Of a DNA stretch of 64,000 nucleotides, positions 21,333 to 30,648 are shown piece after piece. A program made the position numbers and the translations under genes. The stretch comes from Oceanobacillus iheyensis HTE831 (lineage in GTDB: Bacteria > Bacillota > Bacilli > Bacillales > Amphibacillaceae): NCBI RefSeq assembly GCF_000011245.1, contig NC_004193.1, positions 2,024,501-2,088,500 on the forward strand, read 5' to 3'. Every line of letters begins with the position of its first letter. The first letter of the stretch is position 1. The notes under the pieces are model-generated. The model was not told the origin of the DNA, searched no databases, and saw only the letters and a program-made list of their open reading frames with translations.

Positions 21333-22614
21333 ATATTTTTCCTCCATTCAGCTTTTCCTGAAGCACTTCAACCAGTTGAGACATGGAAACCTCACTTTGA
21401 TCACCAGTAGACATTTCCTTTAAAGTGACTTCCTGTTTTTCTATTTCATCATCGCCAAGGAAAATGACAAATTTAGACTGATAACGATCCGCAGCTTTTA
21501 GTTGCCCTTTCATTTTACGCTTCTGGTAATCCATATCCGCTTGTATTCCGTTATCTCGAAGTCTCTTCACGACTTTTGTTGCTTCCAGCTTAGATTCATC
21601 TCCCATATTTGCAACAAAGCAGTCAAGTTGTTGATCGATAGGAAGTGTAATATTTTCAGCCTCAAGTGCCATTATTAACCTTTCTAGGCCCATCCCAAAA
21701 CCGATTCCAGGTGAGCTAGGACCTCCAAACTCTTCCACTAAACCATTATAACGTCCCCCACCAGCTAGGGTAGTAATTGCTCCGAATCCTTCTGCTTCAC
21801 TCATAATTTCAAAAGCAGTATGGTTATAATAATCTAAACCACGTACGAGGTTGGGATCAACTACATATTCAATGTCCAATGCATCTAAATACGTCATCAC
21901 ATCAGCGAAATATGTCTTCGAGTACTCGTTTAAGAAATCAGTTATTTTCGGTGCAGTCCCCATAGCAGGATGATCTCTATCTTTCTTACAATCAAGAACC
22001 CGCAATGGGTTTTTATCAAGACGATTTTGACAGTCATGGCATAATTCTTCCCTGTGAGGTTCAAAGTGTTGAATTAATGCATTACGATGTGATTCTCTGC
22101 TTTCTTGATCACCTAACGAATTAATAACAAGTTTTACAGATTTTAAACCTAGGCTTTTATATATATTCATCGCAAAGTCCATCACCTCTGCATCAACTGC
22201 AGGGTCTTCACTGCCTATAACCTCTGTCCCGAATTGATTCAATTGGCGCATTCTTCCCTTTTGAGGACGTTCATAACGAAACATAGAACCAAAATAAAAT
22301 AATTTGGTAGGTTGATTAGGACTTCCAAATAATTTATTCTCAACATAAGCTCGAGCTACAGAAGCAGTTCCTTCTGGGCGTAATGTAAGACTTCTTCCGC
22401 CTCGATCCTCAAACGTATACATTTCTTTTTGAACAATATCTGTTGTATCCCCTACTCCACGTTGGAATACTTCAGTATGTTCAAACAATGGGGTACGTAT
22501 TTCTTGATAATGATAATTATGACATATCTCTTTAATTTTACTTTCCGCAAATTGCCATTTTATTGATTGCTCTGGTAATAAATCTACAGTTCCTCTAGGA
22601 GCTTTCATACTCAT
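21325..22614 (-). CDS. hisS: histidyl-tRNA synthetase
   Basis: Class IIa synthetase for tRNA-His. The 429 residues show [13 protein letters not shown] (motif 2 region), [20 protein letters not shown], the histidine motif [26 protein letters not shown], and motif 3 [11 protein letters not shown], followed by the anticodon-binding domain. GGAGG lies seven bases before the ATG. It is the first gene of the hisS-aspS operon and has a T-box leader whose specifier reads as an Asp codon, not His. Confidence 0.97.
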   Translation of the reverse strand: MSMKAPRGTVDLLPEQSIKWQFAESKIKEICHNYHYQEIRTPLFEHTEVFQRGVGDTTDIVQKEMYTFEDRGGRSLTLRPEGTASVARAYVENKLFGSPNQPTKLFYFGSMFRYERPQKGRMRQLNQFGTEVIGSEDPAVDAEVMDFAMNIYKSLGLKSVKLVINSLGDQESRESHRNALIQHFEPHREELCHDCQNRLDKNPLRVLDCKKDRDHPAMGTAPKITDFLNEYSKTYFADVMTYLDALDIEYVVDPNLVRGLDYYNHTAFEIMSEAEGFGAITTLAGGGRYNGLVEEFGGPSSPGIGFGMGLERLIMALEAENITLPIDQQLDCFVANMGDESKLEATKVVKRLRDNGIQADMDYQKRKMKGQLKAADRYQSKFVIFLGDDEIEKQEVTLKEMSTGDQSEVSMSQLVEVLQEKLNGGKIYE

Positions 22615-22645
22615 AAACTTACCTCCTTATGATTATCCGTACATA

Positions 22646-22915
22646 CAAAAAACTCCCGTCCCTTCAAATTAAAGAAGGGACGGGAGTTTACCCGCGTTGC
22701 CACCCTAGTTGATGTTCAAAAGTTAGAACATCCGCTTTCACAGATAACGCCTGCAACACGTTTATACCTACTATATTCGATATAAAACCTCCAGAATGTC
22801 TTTCATTTGGAGCGTATAGGAAATAGCTTTCAGCCAATGGCTACTTCTCTCTTTGCTACTGCTTCCAAATTACTTTTTCCTTCAACGGTTGTACGTTCTA
22901 TTTGATTGGAATGTA
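22646..22915 (-). ncRNA. T-box leader of hisS-aspS
   Basis: The T-box GGTGGCAACGCG is at 22693-22704 and the terminator hairpin (ACTCCCGTCCCTTC with its complement, then T-run) at 22652-22687. Stem I has AAAGAGAGAAGT and the GGCTGAAAG distal loop. By comparison with the alaS leader in this window (GAAA-GCT-A...GAG), the specifier here reads GAAA-GAC-ATTCTGGAG, that is GAC (Asp) at 22798-22800. This suggests the operon responds to uncharged tRNA-Asp. Confidence 0.9.
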
Positions 22916-22919
22916 TATT

Positions 22920-22948
22920 ATAATAATCTCTGTTAGCAATAATGTCAA
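22920..22948 (-). promoter_or_regulatory. sigma-A promoter of hisS-aspS
   Basis: TTGACA at 22943-22948 is 17 bases from TATTAT at 22920-22925 on the minus strand; a TATAAT three bases further is an alternative -10. It would start the T-box leader near 22913. Confidence 0.65.
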
Positions 22949-23127
22949 GAACGGATTATTTTTTTCTTTAATAATTTCACTTCACCAATGGATATTCCTA
23001 GCTCTGAAGCTATTTCCATATAATTCGAGCTTTCTTCTATTTCCATAAATTGATGTAGATCTGCAGACAGTAGATCTGAATTCTGGCTTGCACTCCAATG
23101 TTTTTTTTGAACTCGCAATATTGCCAC
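22945..23127 (-). CDS. small protein with a helix-turn-helix-like C-terminus
   Basis: A 60-residue protein. The C-terminal half, YMEIASELGISIGEVKLLKKK, looks like the recognition part of a sigma-factor or response-regulator helix-turn-helix, while the N-terminal half is without motifs. It ends inside the hisS promoter region. GGAGG lies close upstream; the start may be the GTG at 23127 or, with better spacing, a TTG three codons later. I do not know a function; a DNA-binding role is only suggested by the pattern. Confidence 0.55.
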   Translation of the reverse strand: MAILRVQKKHWSASQNSDLLSADLHQFMEIEESSNYMEIASELGISIGEVKLLKKKIIRS

Positions 23128-23224
23128 TCCTCCAAATAGATTCCATTTCTATTTATAGCTTTGCCTAAAAGAATATTTTTTATTATACTATTAAAAGATA
23201 AAGTTAAATTCGGGGAGGAAGATC

Positions 23225-24265
23225 GTGAAATTAACTACACTCATATCAACGATTTTATTTACGCTGTTGTCTATCTTTGTATTTGAACAGTCAGTAAATG
23301 CAGACACTGCCATTGTAGATGGTGATGGAGTACATGTGAGAAGTGGCCCAGGTTCTGAATATGATAGTATTGGTAATGTAAATAACGGACAATCTTATCC
23401 ATTGCTGCAGCAACAAACTGACTGGGTAGAAATTGATTATAATGGAGAGTCTGGCTGGGTTTCACAAGAATACATAAACATAGAGAGAGTTGAACAAGAA
23501 TATGCTGAAATAGACAGTGAATCAGTAGACACAGTATATAATAATACTCACCTAAGATCAGGTCCATCTGTGAATGATGCGATAATTGCTTACGTTGATC
23601 AAGGAACTACCTTGGCTATTGTACGTAGCGAAGAAGAATGGCTTGAGGTTGAGTATGAAGAATCTACTGCCTTTGTTCATCGAGATTTTGTTACGGATAC
23701 AACAAAAATACCAAATAATCTTGGTTTTAAAAATAAAACCATCGTTATTGATGCGGGGCATGGCGGAAGAGATGTCGGAGCAATCGGCACCTCGAACACG
23801 TATGAAAAAGACTTTACCTTCTTAACTGCTCAAGAACTAGCTAGTGAGTTGACTTATTTAGGAGCTGATGTACACATGACCAGAAGCCATGATGAGTTCA
23901 TTTCTTTAAATAGTCGAGCATCCTACGCAAATTTTGTTGATACAGATGCTTTCATTAGTATTCACTATAACAGCGTAGCTGACCTACCAAGTGTCACCGG
24001 TATTGAAACATTCTATTATAATGATCAAATGAAACCCCTTGCTGAATCAGTTCAACAAGGTATGATTCGTTCATCAGAGGATGAGGATCGCGGAACTTCT
24101 TTCGGGGATTTCCAAATTCTTCGTTTAAGTTTACAGCCTTCTCTTTTATTAGAATTAGGATTTATTTCTAATGAGGAACAAGAAGCATTACTTTCAACTA
24201 CTGGTTATCAAAAACAGTTAGTAAGTGGAATACTCGAAGGATTATCCACACATTTTAACCAATAA
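23225..24265 (+). CDS. yrvJ: N-acetylmuramoyl-L-alanine amidase with two SH3b domains
   Basis: A secreted cell wall hydrolase of 346 residues. A signal peptide (residues 1-26, ending SVNA) is followed by two bacterial SH3 domains at about 27-85 (VHVRSGPGSEYDSIG) and 95-155 (THLRSGPSVNDAIIA), and the zinc amidase_3 domain from about 170, with IVIDAGHGGRDVGAIG (first zinc His), the Glu in TYEKD, FISIHYNS (second His) and the catalytic Glu in LLLELGFISN. The GTG start has GGGGAGG upstream. It corresponds to yrvJ of B. subtilis by position. It converges on dtd. Confidence 0.92.
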   Translation: MKLTTLISTILFTLLSIFVFEQSVNADTAIVDGDGVHVRSGPGSEYDSIGNVNNGQSYPLLQQQTDWVEIDYNGESGWVSQEYINIERVEQEYAEIDSESVDTVYNNTHLRSGPSVNDAIIAYVDQGTTLAIVRSEEEWLEVEYEESTAFVHRDFVTDTTKIPNNLGFKNKTIVIDAGHGGRDVGAIGTSNTYEKDFTFLTAQELASELTYLGADVHMTRSHDEFISLNSRASYANFVDTDAFISIHYNSVADLPSVTGIETFYYNDQMKPLAESVQQGMIRSSEDEDRGTSFGDFQILRLSLQPSLLLELGFISNEEQEALLSTTGYQKQLVSGILEGLSTHFNQ

Positions 24266-24302
24266 AAAATCGCCAGCGTTCCTATAGCTGGCGATCTTTT
24301 AT
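24264..24302. terminator. bidirectional terminator between yrvJ and dtd
   Basis: ATCGCCAGC pairs with GCTGGCGAT around a short loop, flanked by A-run on the left and T-run on the right, so it can act for both converging genes. Confidence 0.85.
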
Positions 24303-24745
24303 CTATCTTTACTATCAATGATTAGAGTTACAGGTCCATCATTTGTTAATTTCACATCCATCATAGCACCAAATTCCCCAGTTTCAACATGTATCCCTTC
24401 GTCTATTAAAGAGGTATTGAACTTATTATATAAATCTTCTGCTACTGATGGTTTTGCTGCTTGCATAAAGTTCGGTCTTCTTCCTTTTCGAGTATCTCCA
24501 TATAATGTGAATTGAGAAACAGAAAGAATACTTCCTCCTACATCTTTTAAGGATAAATTCATTTTCCCATTTTCATCTTCAAATACACGCAGATTAGGAA
24601 TCTTTGATACCAAGTATTGTATATCTTCATATGTATCTTCATGTGTGATACCTAACAACACAACAAACCCACTGGATATATTGCCAATAATTTGATCATC
24701 TACTGTTACACTTGCTTCTTTTGATCTTTGTATTACTACCTTCAT
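24299..24745 (-). CDS. dtd: D-aminoacyl-tRNA deacylase
   Basis: Frees tRNA from wrongly attached D-amino acids and glycine. The 148-residue protein has the family motifs [17 protein letters not shown] (residues about 79-95) and [10 protein letters not shown] near the C-terminus, which carries the Gly-Pro cis motif for chiral proofreading. It is downstream of relA on the same strand, as in B. subtilis (yrvI), but about 300 bases apart. Confidence 0.95.
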
Positions 24746-25046
24746 ACTAATTAACTCCTAACCTTAAAATGAAACTACATCATTTGGAGATTTGATTCAC
24801 CCATTAAATATATCATGACCTAAAGGACTTTGAACTGAACAGATTGAAGACAATAGGTTTCGATCATAAAAATCGTGCAAGCCAGAATAAGCGCATGAAA
24901 TATACGGAGACCCAGATGCATAAACACCTGGAGCTCACCAGCCAACATAGGATAAAAACAGTATATTTCTGAAGCAAATTTTAAAAAGCTAACTACTCGC
25001 ATCTATCTTATGCCTTAGATTTTTTTGTCTTAATCGCTTGAGAAAA
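24746..25046. other. 300-base gap between relA and dtd
   Basis: No gene is recognised. An open frame on the minus strand (24820-25002) has no ribosome site and no known motif. A small hairpin (CCAG-GTG with CAT-CTGG) and GC-rich bits around 24890-24950 differ in base content from the flanks and could be a decayed repeat. Confidence 0.4.
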
Positions 25047-27251
25047 TTATTGCACTGTCCTAGTTACAGTATAAACATCACTAATTTGTTTAATTCGATC
25101 AACAATTTTTCGCAAATGACTAGTATTATGAATTAATATAGTTAATTGAATAATCGCCATCTTATTTCGATCTGACCTGCCATTTACATGGGTAATATTC
25201 GTTTTCATTTCATTAACTGCTTGTAGCACTTCATTTACGAGTCCTCGTCGATCGTAACCAGTTATTTGTAAATCAACATGATATTGCTTCTGCTCAGCGT
25301 ATTCACTTTCCCACATTACATCTATATATCGTTGTTTCGCTTCCTCCGTTTGAACATTTGGACAATCTGCTCGGTGTACCGATACACCTCTGCCTTTTGT
25401 AATATAGCCTAAAATTTCATCCCCTGGAACTGGATTACAACATTTAGCGATTCGAACTAGCAAGTTATCTACACCAGCTACTCGTACACCAGAGTCCTTT
25501 TTGTACATTCTTTTTATATGCTGGTCCGATTCCGTCTTAACTTCTTCAATAGTTGCTTGCAAATCTTGTTCTTTCTCGCGAGATTGTCTTATTTTTTCTG
25601 TCAATCTCGTTGCAATTAATGAAGCAGTAATTCCTTGATAACCAACTGCAGCATACATATCTTCTTCGTTTTGAAAGTTAAATTTGTCAAAAACCCTATT
25701 TAAGTTATCTTGGGTTAAAACTTCTTTAGGATCAATATCATTTTCACGTATTTCTTTTTCGACAGCTTCTTTTCCTTTAACAACATTTTCATCTCGCTGT
25801 TGCTTTTTAAAGAACTGTTTAATTTTACTCTTCGCTTGTGAAGTTTGTACCATCTTTAACCAATCTTGAGAAGGTCCATAAGAATGTTTAGATGTCATTA
25901 CTTCCACGATATCGCCATTTTGTAATTCGTAATCTAATGGCTCCATTTTACCGTTAATTTTTGAACCAATCGTCTTATTACCTATTTCCGTATGGATTTT
26001 AAATGCAAAATCTAAAGGAATTGAACCAGAAGGAAGTTCAATCACTTCCCCTTTTGGTGTAAAAACATATACCATATCTGAAAATAAATCAATCTTCAAG
26101 GACTCAATAAATTCTTCTGCATCATGAGTTTCACTTTGCCATTCTAAAATTTCTCGGAACCAAGATAGCTTTTCCTCGAAACTACTTTTTTCTCGAGAAG
26201 TCTTACCTTCTTTATATGCCCAATGTGCAGCAATACCGTATTCAGCAATATCATGCATTTCTTTTGTACGTATCTGTACTTCTAACGGATCCCCTTTTGG
26301 ACCAATGACCGTTGTATGAAGTGATTGATACAAATTTTGTTTGGGCATTGCGATATAGTCTTTGAATCGTCCTGGCATTGGTTTCCAATTTGTGTGAATA
26401 ATACCAAGTACGGCATAACAATCTTTAATATTTTCAACAAGAATTCGTACAGCAAGTAAATCATAAATTTCATTAAATTGCTTTTTCTGTTTTACCATTT
26501 TTTGATAGATACTATATAAATGTTTCGGTCGGCCGGACATTTCTGCTTCAATATTAACCGTGTCTAATTCAAGGGCCAACTCATCTATGACTTCTTGAAT
26601 ATAAGATTCTCTTTCTTCACGCTTTTGCTTCATTAACTGAACGATCCGGTAATACTGCTGTGGGTTTAAATAGCGCAAAGCAGTATCTTCTAACTCCCAT
26701 TTAATAGTAGAAATACCTAATCGATGTGCCAACGGAGCAAAGATTTCTAATGTTTCATTAGAAATTCTGCGCTGTTTTTCTGGAGCAAGATGTTTTAATG
26801 TACGCATATTATGCAATCGATCTGCAAGCTTAATCATAATAACACGTATGTCTTTTGCCATTGCTACAAACATTTTTCGATGATTTTCTGCTTGCTGTGC
26901 TTCTTTTGTTTCGTATCGAATTTTTCCTAACTTGGTCACACCATCTACCAACATCGCAATTTCATGATTAAATGCTTCTTCTAATTGTTCTACTGTTACA
27001 TCGGTATCCTCTACCACATCATGTAAAAACCCGGCAGAAATCGTTTCTGAATCCATTTGTAAGTCAGCTAATATACCTGCAACTTGAACAGGATGGATAA
27101 TATATGGTTCTCCAGATTTCCGAAATTGATCTTTATGCGCATCGGAAGCAAACTCATATGCTTGTTCAATTAATGCGACATCATCTTCAGATAAATAAGT
27201 TTTTACTTGTTCCACTATATCCCTTATCGTCACATTTTCATCTTTTGCCAT
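25047..27251 (-). CDS. relA: bifunctional (p)ppGpp synthetase/hydrolase Rel
   Basis: Long RelA/SpoT homologue of 734 residues controlling the stringent response. The HD hydrolase domain (residues about 40-200) keeps HPVQVAGIL and FLHDVVEDT plus KLADRLHNMRTL, so hydrolysis should be active. The synthetase domain follows (YDLLAVRILV, GRFKDYIAMPKQNLYQSLHT), then TGS (YVFTPKGEVIELP), a cysteine-containing region (AKCCNPVPGDEI) and a C-terminal ACT domain that senses the ribosome state. It is preceded by apt and followed by dtd in the B. subtilis order. Confidence 0.97.
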   Translation of the reverse strand: MAKDENVTIRDIVEQVKTYLSEDDVALIEQAYEFASDAHKDQFRKSGEPYIIHPVQVAGILADLQMDSETISAGFLHDVVEDTDVTVEQLEEAFNHEIAMLVDGVTKLGKIRYETKEAQQAENHRKMFVAMAKDIRVIMIKLADRLHNMRTLKHLAPEKQRRISNETLEIFAPLAHRLGISTIKWELEDTALRYLNPQQYYRIVQLMKQKREERESYIQEVIDELALELDTVNIEAEMSGRPKHLYSIYQKMVKQKKQFNEIYDLLAVRILVENIKDCYAVLGIIHTNWKPMPGRFKDYIAMPKQNLYQSLHTTVIGPKGDPLEVQIRTKEMHDIAEYGIAAHWAYKEGKTSREKSSFEEKLSWFREILEWQSETHDAEEFIESLKIDLFSDMVYVFTPKGEVIELPSGSIPLDFAFKIHTEIGNKTIGSKINGKMEPLDYELQNGDIVEVMTSKHSYGPSQDWLKMVQTSQAKSKIKQFFKKQQRDENVVKGKEAVEKEIRENDIDPKEVLTQDNLNRVFDKFNFQNEEDMYAAVGYQGITASLIATRLTEKIRQSREKEQDLQATIEEVKTESDQHIKRMYKKDSGVRVAGVDNLLVRIAKCCNPVPGDEILGYITKGRGVSVHRADCPNVQTEEAKQRYIDVMWESEYAEQKQYHVDLQITGYDRRGLVNEVLQAVNEMKTNITHVNGRSDRNKMAIIQLTILIHNTSHLRKIVDRIKQISDVYTVTRTVQ

Positions 27252-27594
27252 GTAATCACCTTTACTTGCTGTATATTCTTATATTGTAAAACGAAAATCA
27301 TTTCATATGTAATCAAGACAGATTGCACTTACTTGAACTTGGATTTCGACAATCCAGTCGACATAGCGGTTTTTTGCTATGAATTAGTTGAAGTCGTGCT
27401 TTTTAAGTAACGAACATCTGCAATTAAAATCAAATAGTTCAACATTTAGATTTCAAACAAAATCCTTTTAACGATTTGATTCGTTTGTTAAATAATATTA
27501 ATTATAAATCTTTTTGATACATGCTGTCCAACTATAAAATTATAAAGAAGTAGGTCTGACATTTATTGGCAATGTCAGACCTACCGCTACAACT
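27252..27594. other. 343-base gap upstream of relA
   Basis: Contains the apt terminator at 27549-27584. Between 27320 and 27420 there is a weak imperfect inverted repeat (GCACTTACTTGAA against a diverged copy with GTGCTTTTTAAGTAAC) and a small hairpin ATAGCGGTTTTTTGCTAT. No gene is seen. The relA promoter should lie near 27280-27340, but no clear pair of boxes stands out. Confidence 0.4.
27549..27584 (-). terminator. terminator after apt
   Basis: GTAGGTCTGACATT pairs with AATGTCAGACCTAC around an eight-base loop; on the minus strand TTCTTTATAATTTT follows. It ends recJ-apt. Confidence 0.8.
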
Positions 27595-28107
27595 CTAATA
27601 TTTCATTAAAGTTAATACATCGTATCCTTCTAGTTTATCTTTTCCATCTAGATATCCTAATTCAACAAGAAATGCACATCCAACCACGATACCGCCAAGT
27701 TGTTCTACTAATTTAATCGTAGCTTCTATAGTTCCCCCAGTTGCTAATAAATCATCTGTGATAAGTACTCGTTGCCCGGGTTTTATGGCATCTTTATGAA
27801 TCGTTAGTACGTTTTCTCCATACTCCAAGCCATAATCTACTTTAATAACTTCTCTAGGAAGCTTGCCTTCTTTTCTTACAGGTGCGAACCCTACTTCTAA
27901 TGCATAAGAAACCGGACAACCAACAATAAAACCTCTAGCCTCAGGCCCTACTACTAAATCAATTTCTTTGGTATTTGCATAATCTACAATCTCGTCGACT
28001 GCAGATTTAAAAGCTTTTCCATCTGCCATCAATGGGGTAATATCTTTAAATTTAATGCCTTCCTTAGGCCAATCTTCTACTATTTCAATATAATTTTTAA
28101 ATTCCAT
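27595..28107 (-). CDS. apt: adenine phosphoribosyltransferase
   Basis: Converts adenine and PRPP to AMP. The 170 residues include [15 protein letters not shown], the flexible loop [11 protein letters not shown], and the PRPP-binding motif [13 protein letters not shown] near residue 118. Its start overlaps the end of recJ by about 11 bases, so the two are coupled. Confidence 0.96.
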   Translation of the reverse strand: MEFKNYIEIVEDWPKEGIKFKDITPLMADGKAFKSAVDEIVDYANTKEIDLVVGPEARGFIVGCPVSYALEVGFAPVRKEGKLPREVIKVDYGLEYGENVLTIHKDAIKPGQRVLITDDLLATGGTIEATIKLVEQLGGIVVGCAFLVELGYLDGKDKLEGYDVLTLMKY

Positions 28108-30412
28108 GTGTTGCTTCCTCCCTCGGATTTTCCAAATAATCCATACTTTCCATAAACCATTTTCTTAAATCCTCATAATTTGAATAATACAGTTGTTTTT
28201 CTATCTCAGATTGTTTCTCTCGTGCTTGATAAACGGTTGATTCAGTTAAATCTTTTTTGAGTGGATTATCCAATGCTGTAACTTTACCATCTTTTATTTT
28301 AACAAAGCCTAAATCAGAAAACACCTCAGACATAAAATTAATTTTATCTTCATTCCAGCCTTTGTGCTTTTTTAACGATTCTACATTGGCAGCAACATGG
28401 AATGGGCCTTGTTTCTTTATTAAAGCATAATACCACACGAAATCTTCTCTACTAGGAAATGCAAATAAATAATTACTTGATTCAACTTCATAACACACGA
28501 CAATCTTCTTAGGTTGAAAATAATTGATTACATATTTTAAGTCATCTAATTGTTTGGGAAGATCATTTATATAAACCGTACGGCATCTGTTATGGTCGCT
28601 AATAATATCACTGTTATAACTAACATGACTAACTTCACTTGTAATAGATTCTGTTTGATTAGATATGATAACCGCATCTTCTTCTACGTGCGGGATGATA
28701 TTTTCTCTACGTTTACCTCTGTAATCAAACAACTGCCATTCGTCAATCTTCATATCTTGTATCATTAATTGGGCAGTCTGGTTACCATTCCATTCATTTA
28801 TGGATAGTTCTCCTGCAATTTGAATCGGTGTATGGGGGGCAATTTGATTATAAGCATCTCCCCAACCGAAGCCAATAGCGTCCATACGAGTAGAATTTTT
28901 ACGGAACTGCATTTTTAAATGATTCTTTTTGCTTCCAATCCGCTTTATATCTGAAGGAATTTCTTTAATTTGAAAGACAGGCTTAGGATTTTTCATTCCA
29001 AAAGGAGCAAGCTTCGAAATATCCTTTATTAATTCTATATTAATATTTTCCATATTTAATTGCCCGCTTATTTCCAATTCCTGTTTTAAATCTTCCTCCG
29101 CAAGTTCATTATTTAATATATCATCAAGTTGAAGTTCTAACTTATCTACATTTTCTATCGGAAGCGTCATACCGGCAGCTTGCGAGTGTCCACCAAAATG
29201 TGTAAATAAGTCTCTCATTCGCATACAACCTTCAAATAAATCAAAAGCTGGAATACTTCGAGCAGAACCTTTTACGACTCCATTTTCTGGTTGGGTTGAT
29301 AACACAATTGCTGGTCGATCGTACTTTCGAACTAGATGTGAAGCTACAATACCGAGAACGCCCTGATTCCAAGCTTCATTCGAGACCACAATAATTCTTC
29401 TTTCTGGTTTGGAATTCACAATTTGATCGGCCTCACTAACAATCCGCTGAACTACTTTTTTTCGTTCATCATTTATTTTATTAATTTCATTGGCTATCTC
29501 CAAAGCTGCTTCCATATCTTCAGTAAGAAGTAGTTCAACTGCTAAATCAGCATCCTGTAATCTACCAACAGCATTCAGTCGTGGTCCTATAGAAAAACCT
29601 ATTGATTGTTCATCTAAATCTTCTATTTGACATACTTGTATCAATGCTTTTAAACCAACATCCGTTGTCGCTCGTAGTTCCTTTAACCCGTAAGAAGCCA
29701 ATACTCTATTCTCATCAAATAACGGTACTAAATCGGCAATAGTCCCAATTGCGGTGTATGATAAAAACTGAGACGGAAAATACCCCAGGAGAGCTTCTGC
29801 AAATTTAAAAGCTACTCCAACACCAGCTAGTTCATTAAACGGGTATTCGGGAGAACACTTTGGATGAATGATTGCGAAGCTTTCAGGTATATTGGTTTGA
29901 GGTTCATGATGATCAGTAATAATCAAATCCATACCTAGTTCATTAGCTATATTTGCTTCATGAACGGATGTTATACCAGTATCTACAGTAATAATTACTT
30001 TGTATCCTTGTTCAGATGCATTACGAAATGCAGCTTCATTAGGTCCATAGCCCTCCGTAAATCGATTAGGAATATAGAAGTCACATGTAGCCCCTAATTC
30101 AGTTAATGCTTTTAACATTACTGCTGTTGAGCTTACACCATCTGCATCATAATCACCAAATACTAGAATCTTTTCTTCATTCTGTATTGCTTTATGTATT
30201 CGTTGAACCGCTTTTTCCATGTCCTTTAAAAGAAATGGGTGATGTAGATCATCTATTTGCGGAGATAGAAAGCGTTGCACCTCTTCATTTGTTGTTATTC
30301 CTCGTTGAATAAACAACTGCTTCAATAAAGGAGATAGATTAGTGTCTTTTAGTAAAGAACTGTTATGATCTTCTACCTGATTATATCTCCATTTCATTTT
30401 ACTATCTAACAT
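28097..30412 (-). CDS. recJ: single-stranded-DNA-specific exonuclease RecJ
   Basis: A 5'-3' exonuclease in recombination and mismatch repair. The DHH domain shows [15 protein letters not shown] (residues about 85-99), IITDHHEP, and further acidic motifs; DHHA1 has [11 protein letters not shown] near residue 415, then an OB domain ([11 protein letters not shown]) and the Firmicute C-terminal extension to 771 residues. The ATG at 30412 is preceded by AGGGG; ten extra upstream codons in the open frame lack a ribosome site. Confidence 0.95.
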   Translation of the reverse strand: MLDSKMKWRYNQVEDHNSSLLKDTNLSPLLKQLFIQRGITTNEEVQRFLSPQIDDLHHPFLLKDMEKAVQRIHKAIQNEEKILVFGDYDADGVSSTAVMLKALTELGATCDFYIPNRFTEGYGPNEAAFRNASEQGYKVIITVDTGITSVHEANIANELGMDLIITDHHEPQTNIPESFAIIHPKCSPEYPFNELAGVGVAFKFAEALLGYFPSQFLSYTAIGTIADLVPLFDENRVLASYGLKELRATTDVGLKALIQVCQIEDLDEQSIGFSIGPRLNAVGRLQDADLAVELLLTEDMEAALEIANEINKINDERKKVVQRIVSEADQIVNSKPERRIIVVSNEAWNQGVLGIVASHLVRKYDRPAIVLSTQPENGVVKGSARSIPAFDLFEGCMRMRDLFTHFGGHSQAAGMTLPIENVDKLELQLDDILNNELAEEDLKQELEISGQLNMENINIELIKDISKLAPFGMKNPKPVFQIKEIPSDIKRIGSKKNHLKMQFRKNSTRMDAIGFGWGDAYNQIAPHTPIQIAGELSINEWNGNQTAQLMIQDMKIDEWQLFDYRGKRRENIIPHVEEDAVIISNQTESITSEVSHVSYNSDIISDHNRCRTVYINDLPKQLDDLKYVINYFQPKKIVVCYEVESSNYLFAFPSREDFVWYYALIKKQGPFHVAANVESLKKHKGWNEDKINFMSEVFSDLGFVKIKDGKVTALDNPLKKDLTESTVYQAREKQSEIEKQLYYSNYEDLRKWFMESMDYLENPREEATHGI

Positions 30413-30497
30413 ACGTTCACCCCTGACTAATCTATTATACAAAAGTAAGTTAAGAGGAGCAAATAGATTGTTATATATTCTTTATAGCTAGTTAGTA

Positions 30498-30636
30498 TAA
30501 AAAAAGGATGGGACTAAAAAGTTATGAATCAAAAGATAAACGTAGTAAACATAGCTTTGAGATCAATCTAGATAATACCATAGCTACTTTTTAAAATTGT
30601 TCATCATTTGAATAAAACTTTTTGTATGTCCCAACC
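30498..30636 (-). terminator. 130-base imperfect palindrome acting as secDF terminator
   Basis: On the minus strand the left arm begins GGTTGGGACATACAAAAAG and the right arm ends CTTTTTAGTCCCATCC, followed by seven T. The arms match imperfectly over about 55 bases. It is far longer than a plain terminator, so it may be an intergenic palindromic repeat that also ends transcription after secDF. Confidence 0.6.
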
Positions 30637-30648
30637 TAGGCTAAAAAA

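Noticed and set aside
24820..25002. 60-codon protein on the minus strand between relA and dtd
   Set aside because: No ribosome site, no known motif and composition unlike the neighbouring proteins.
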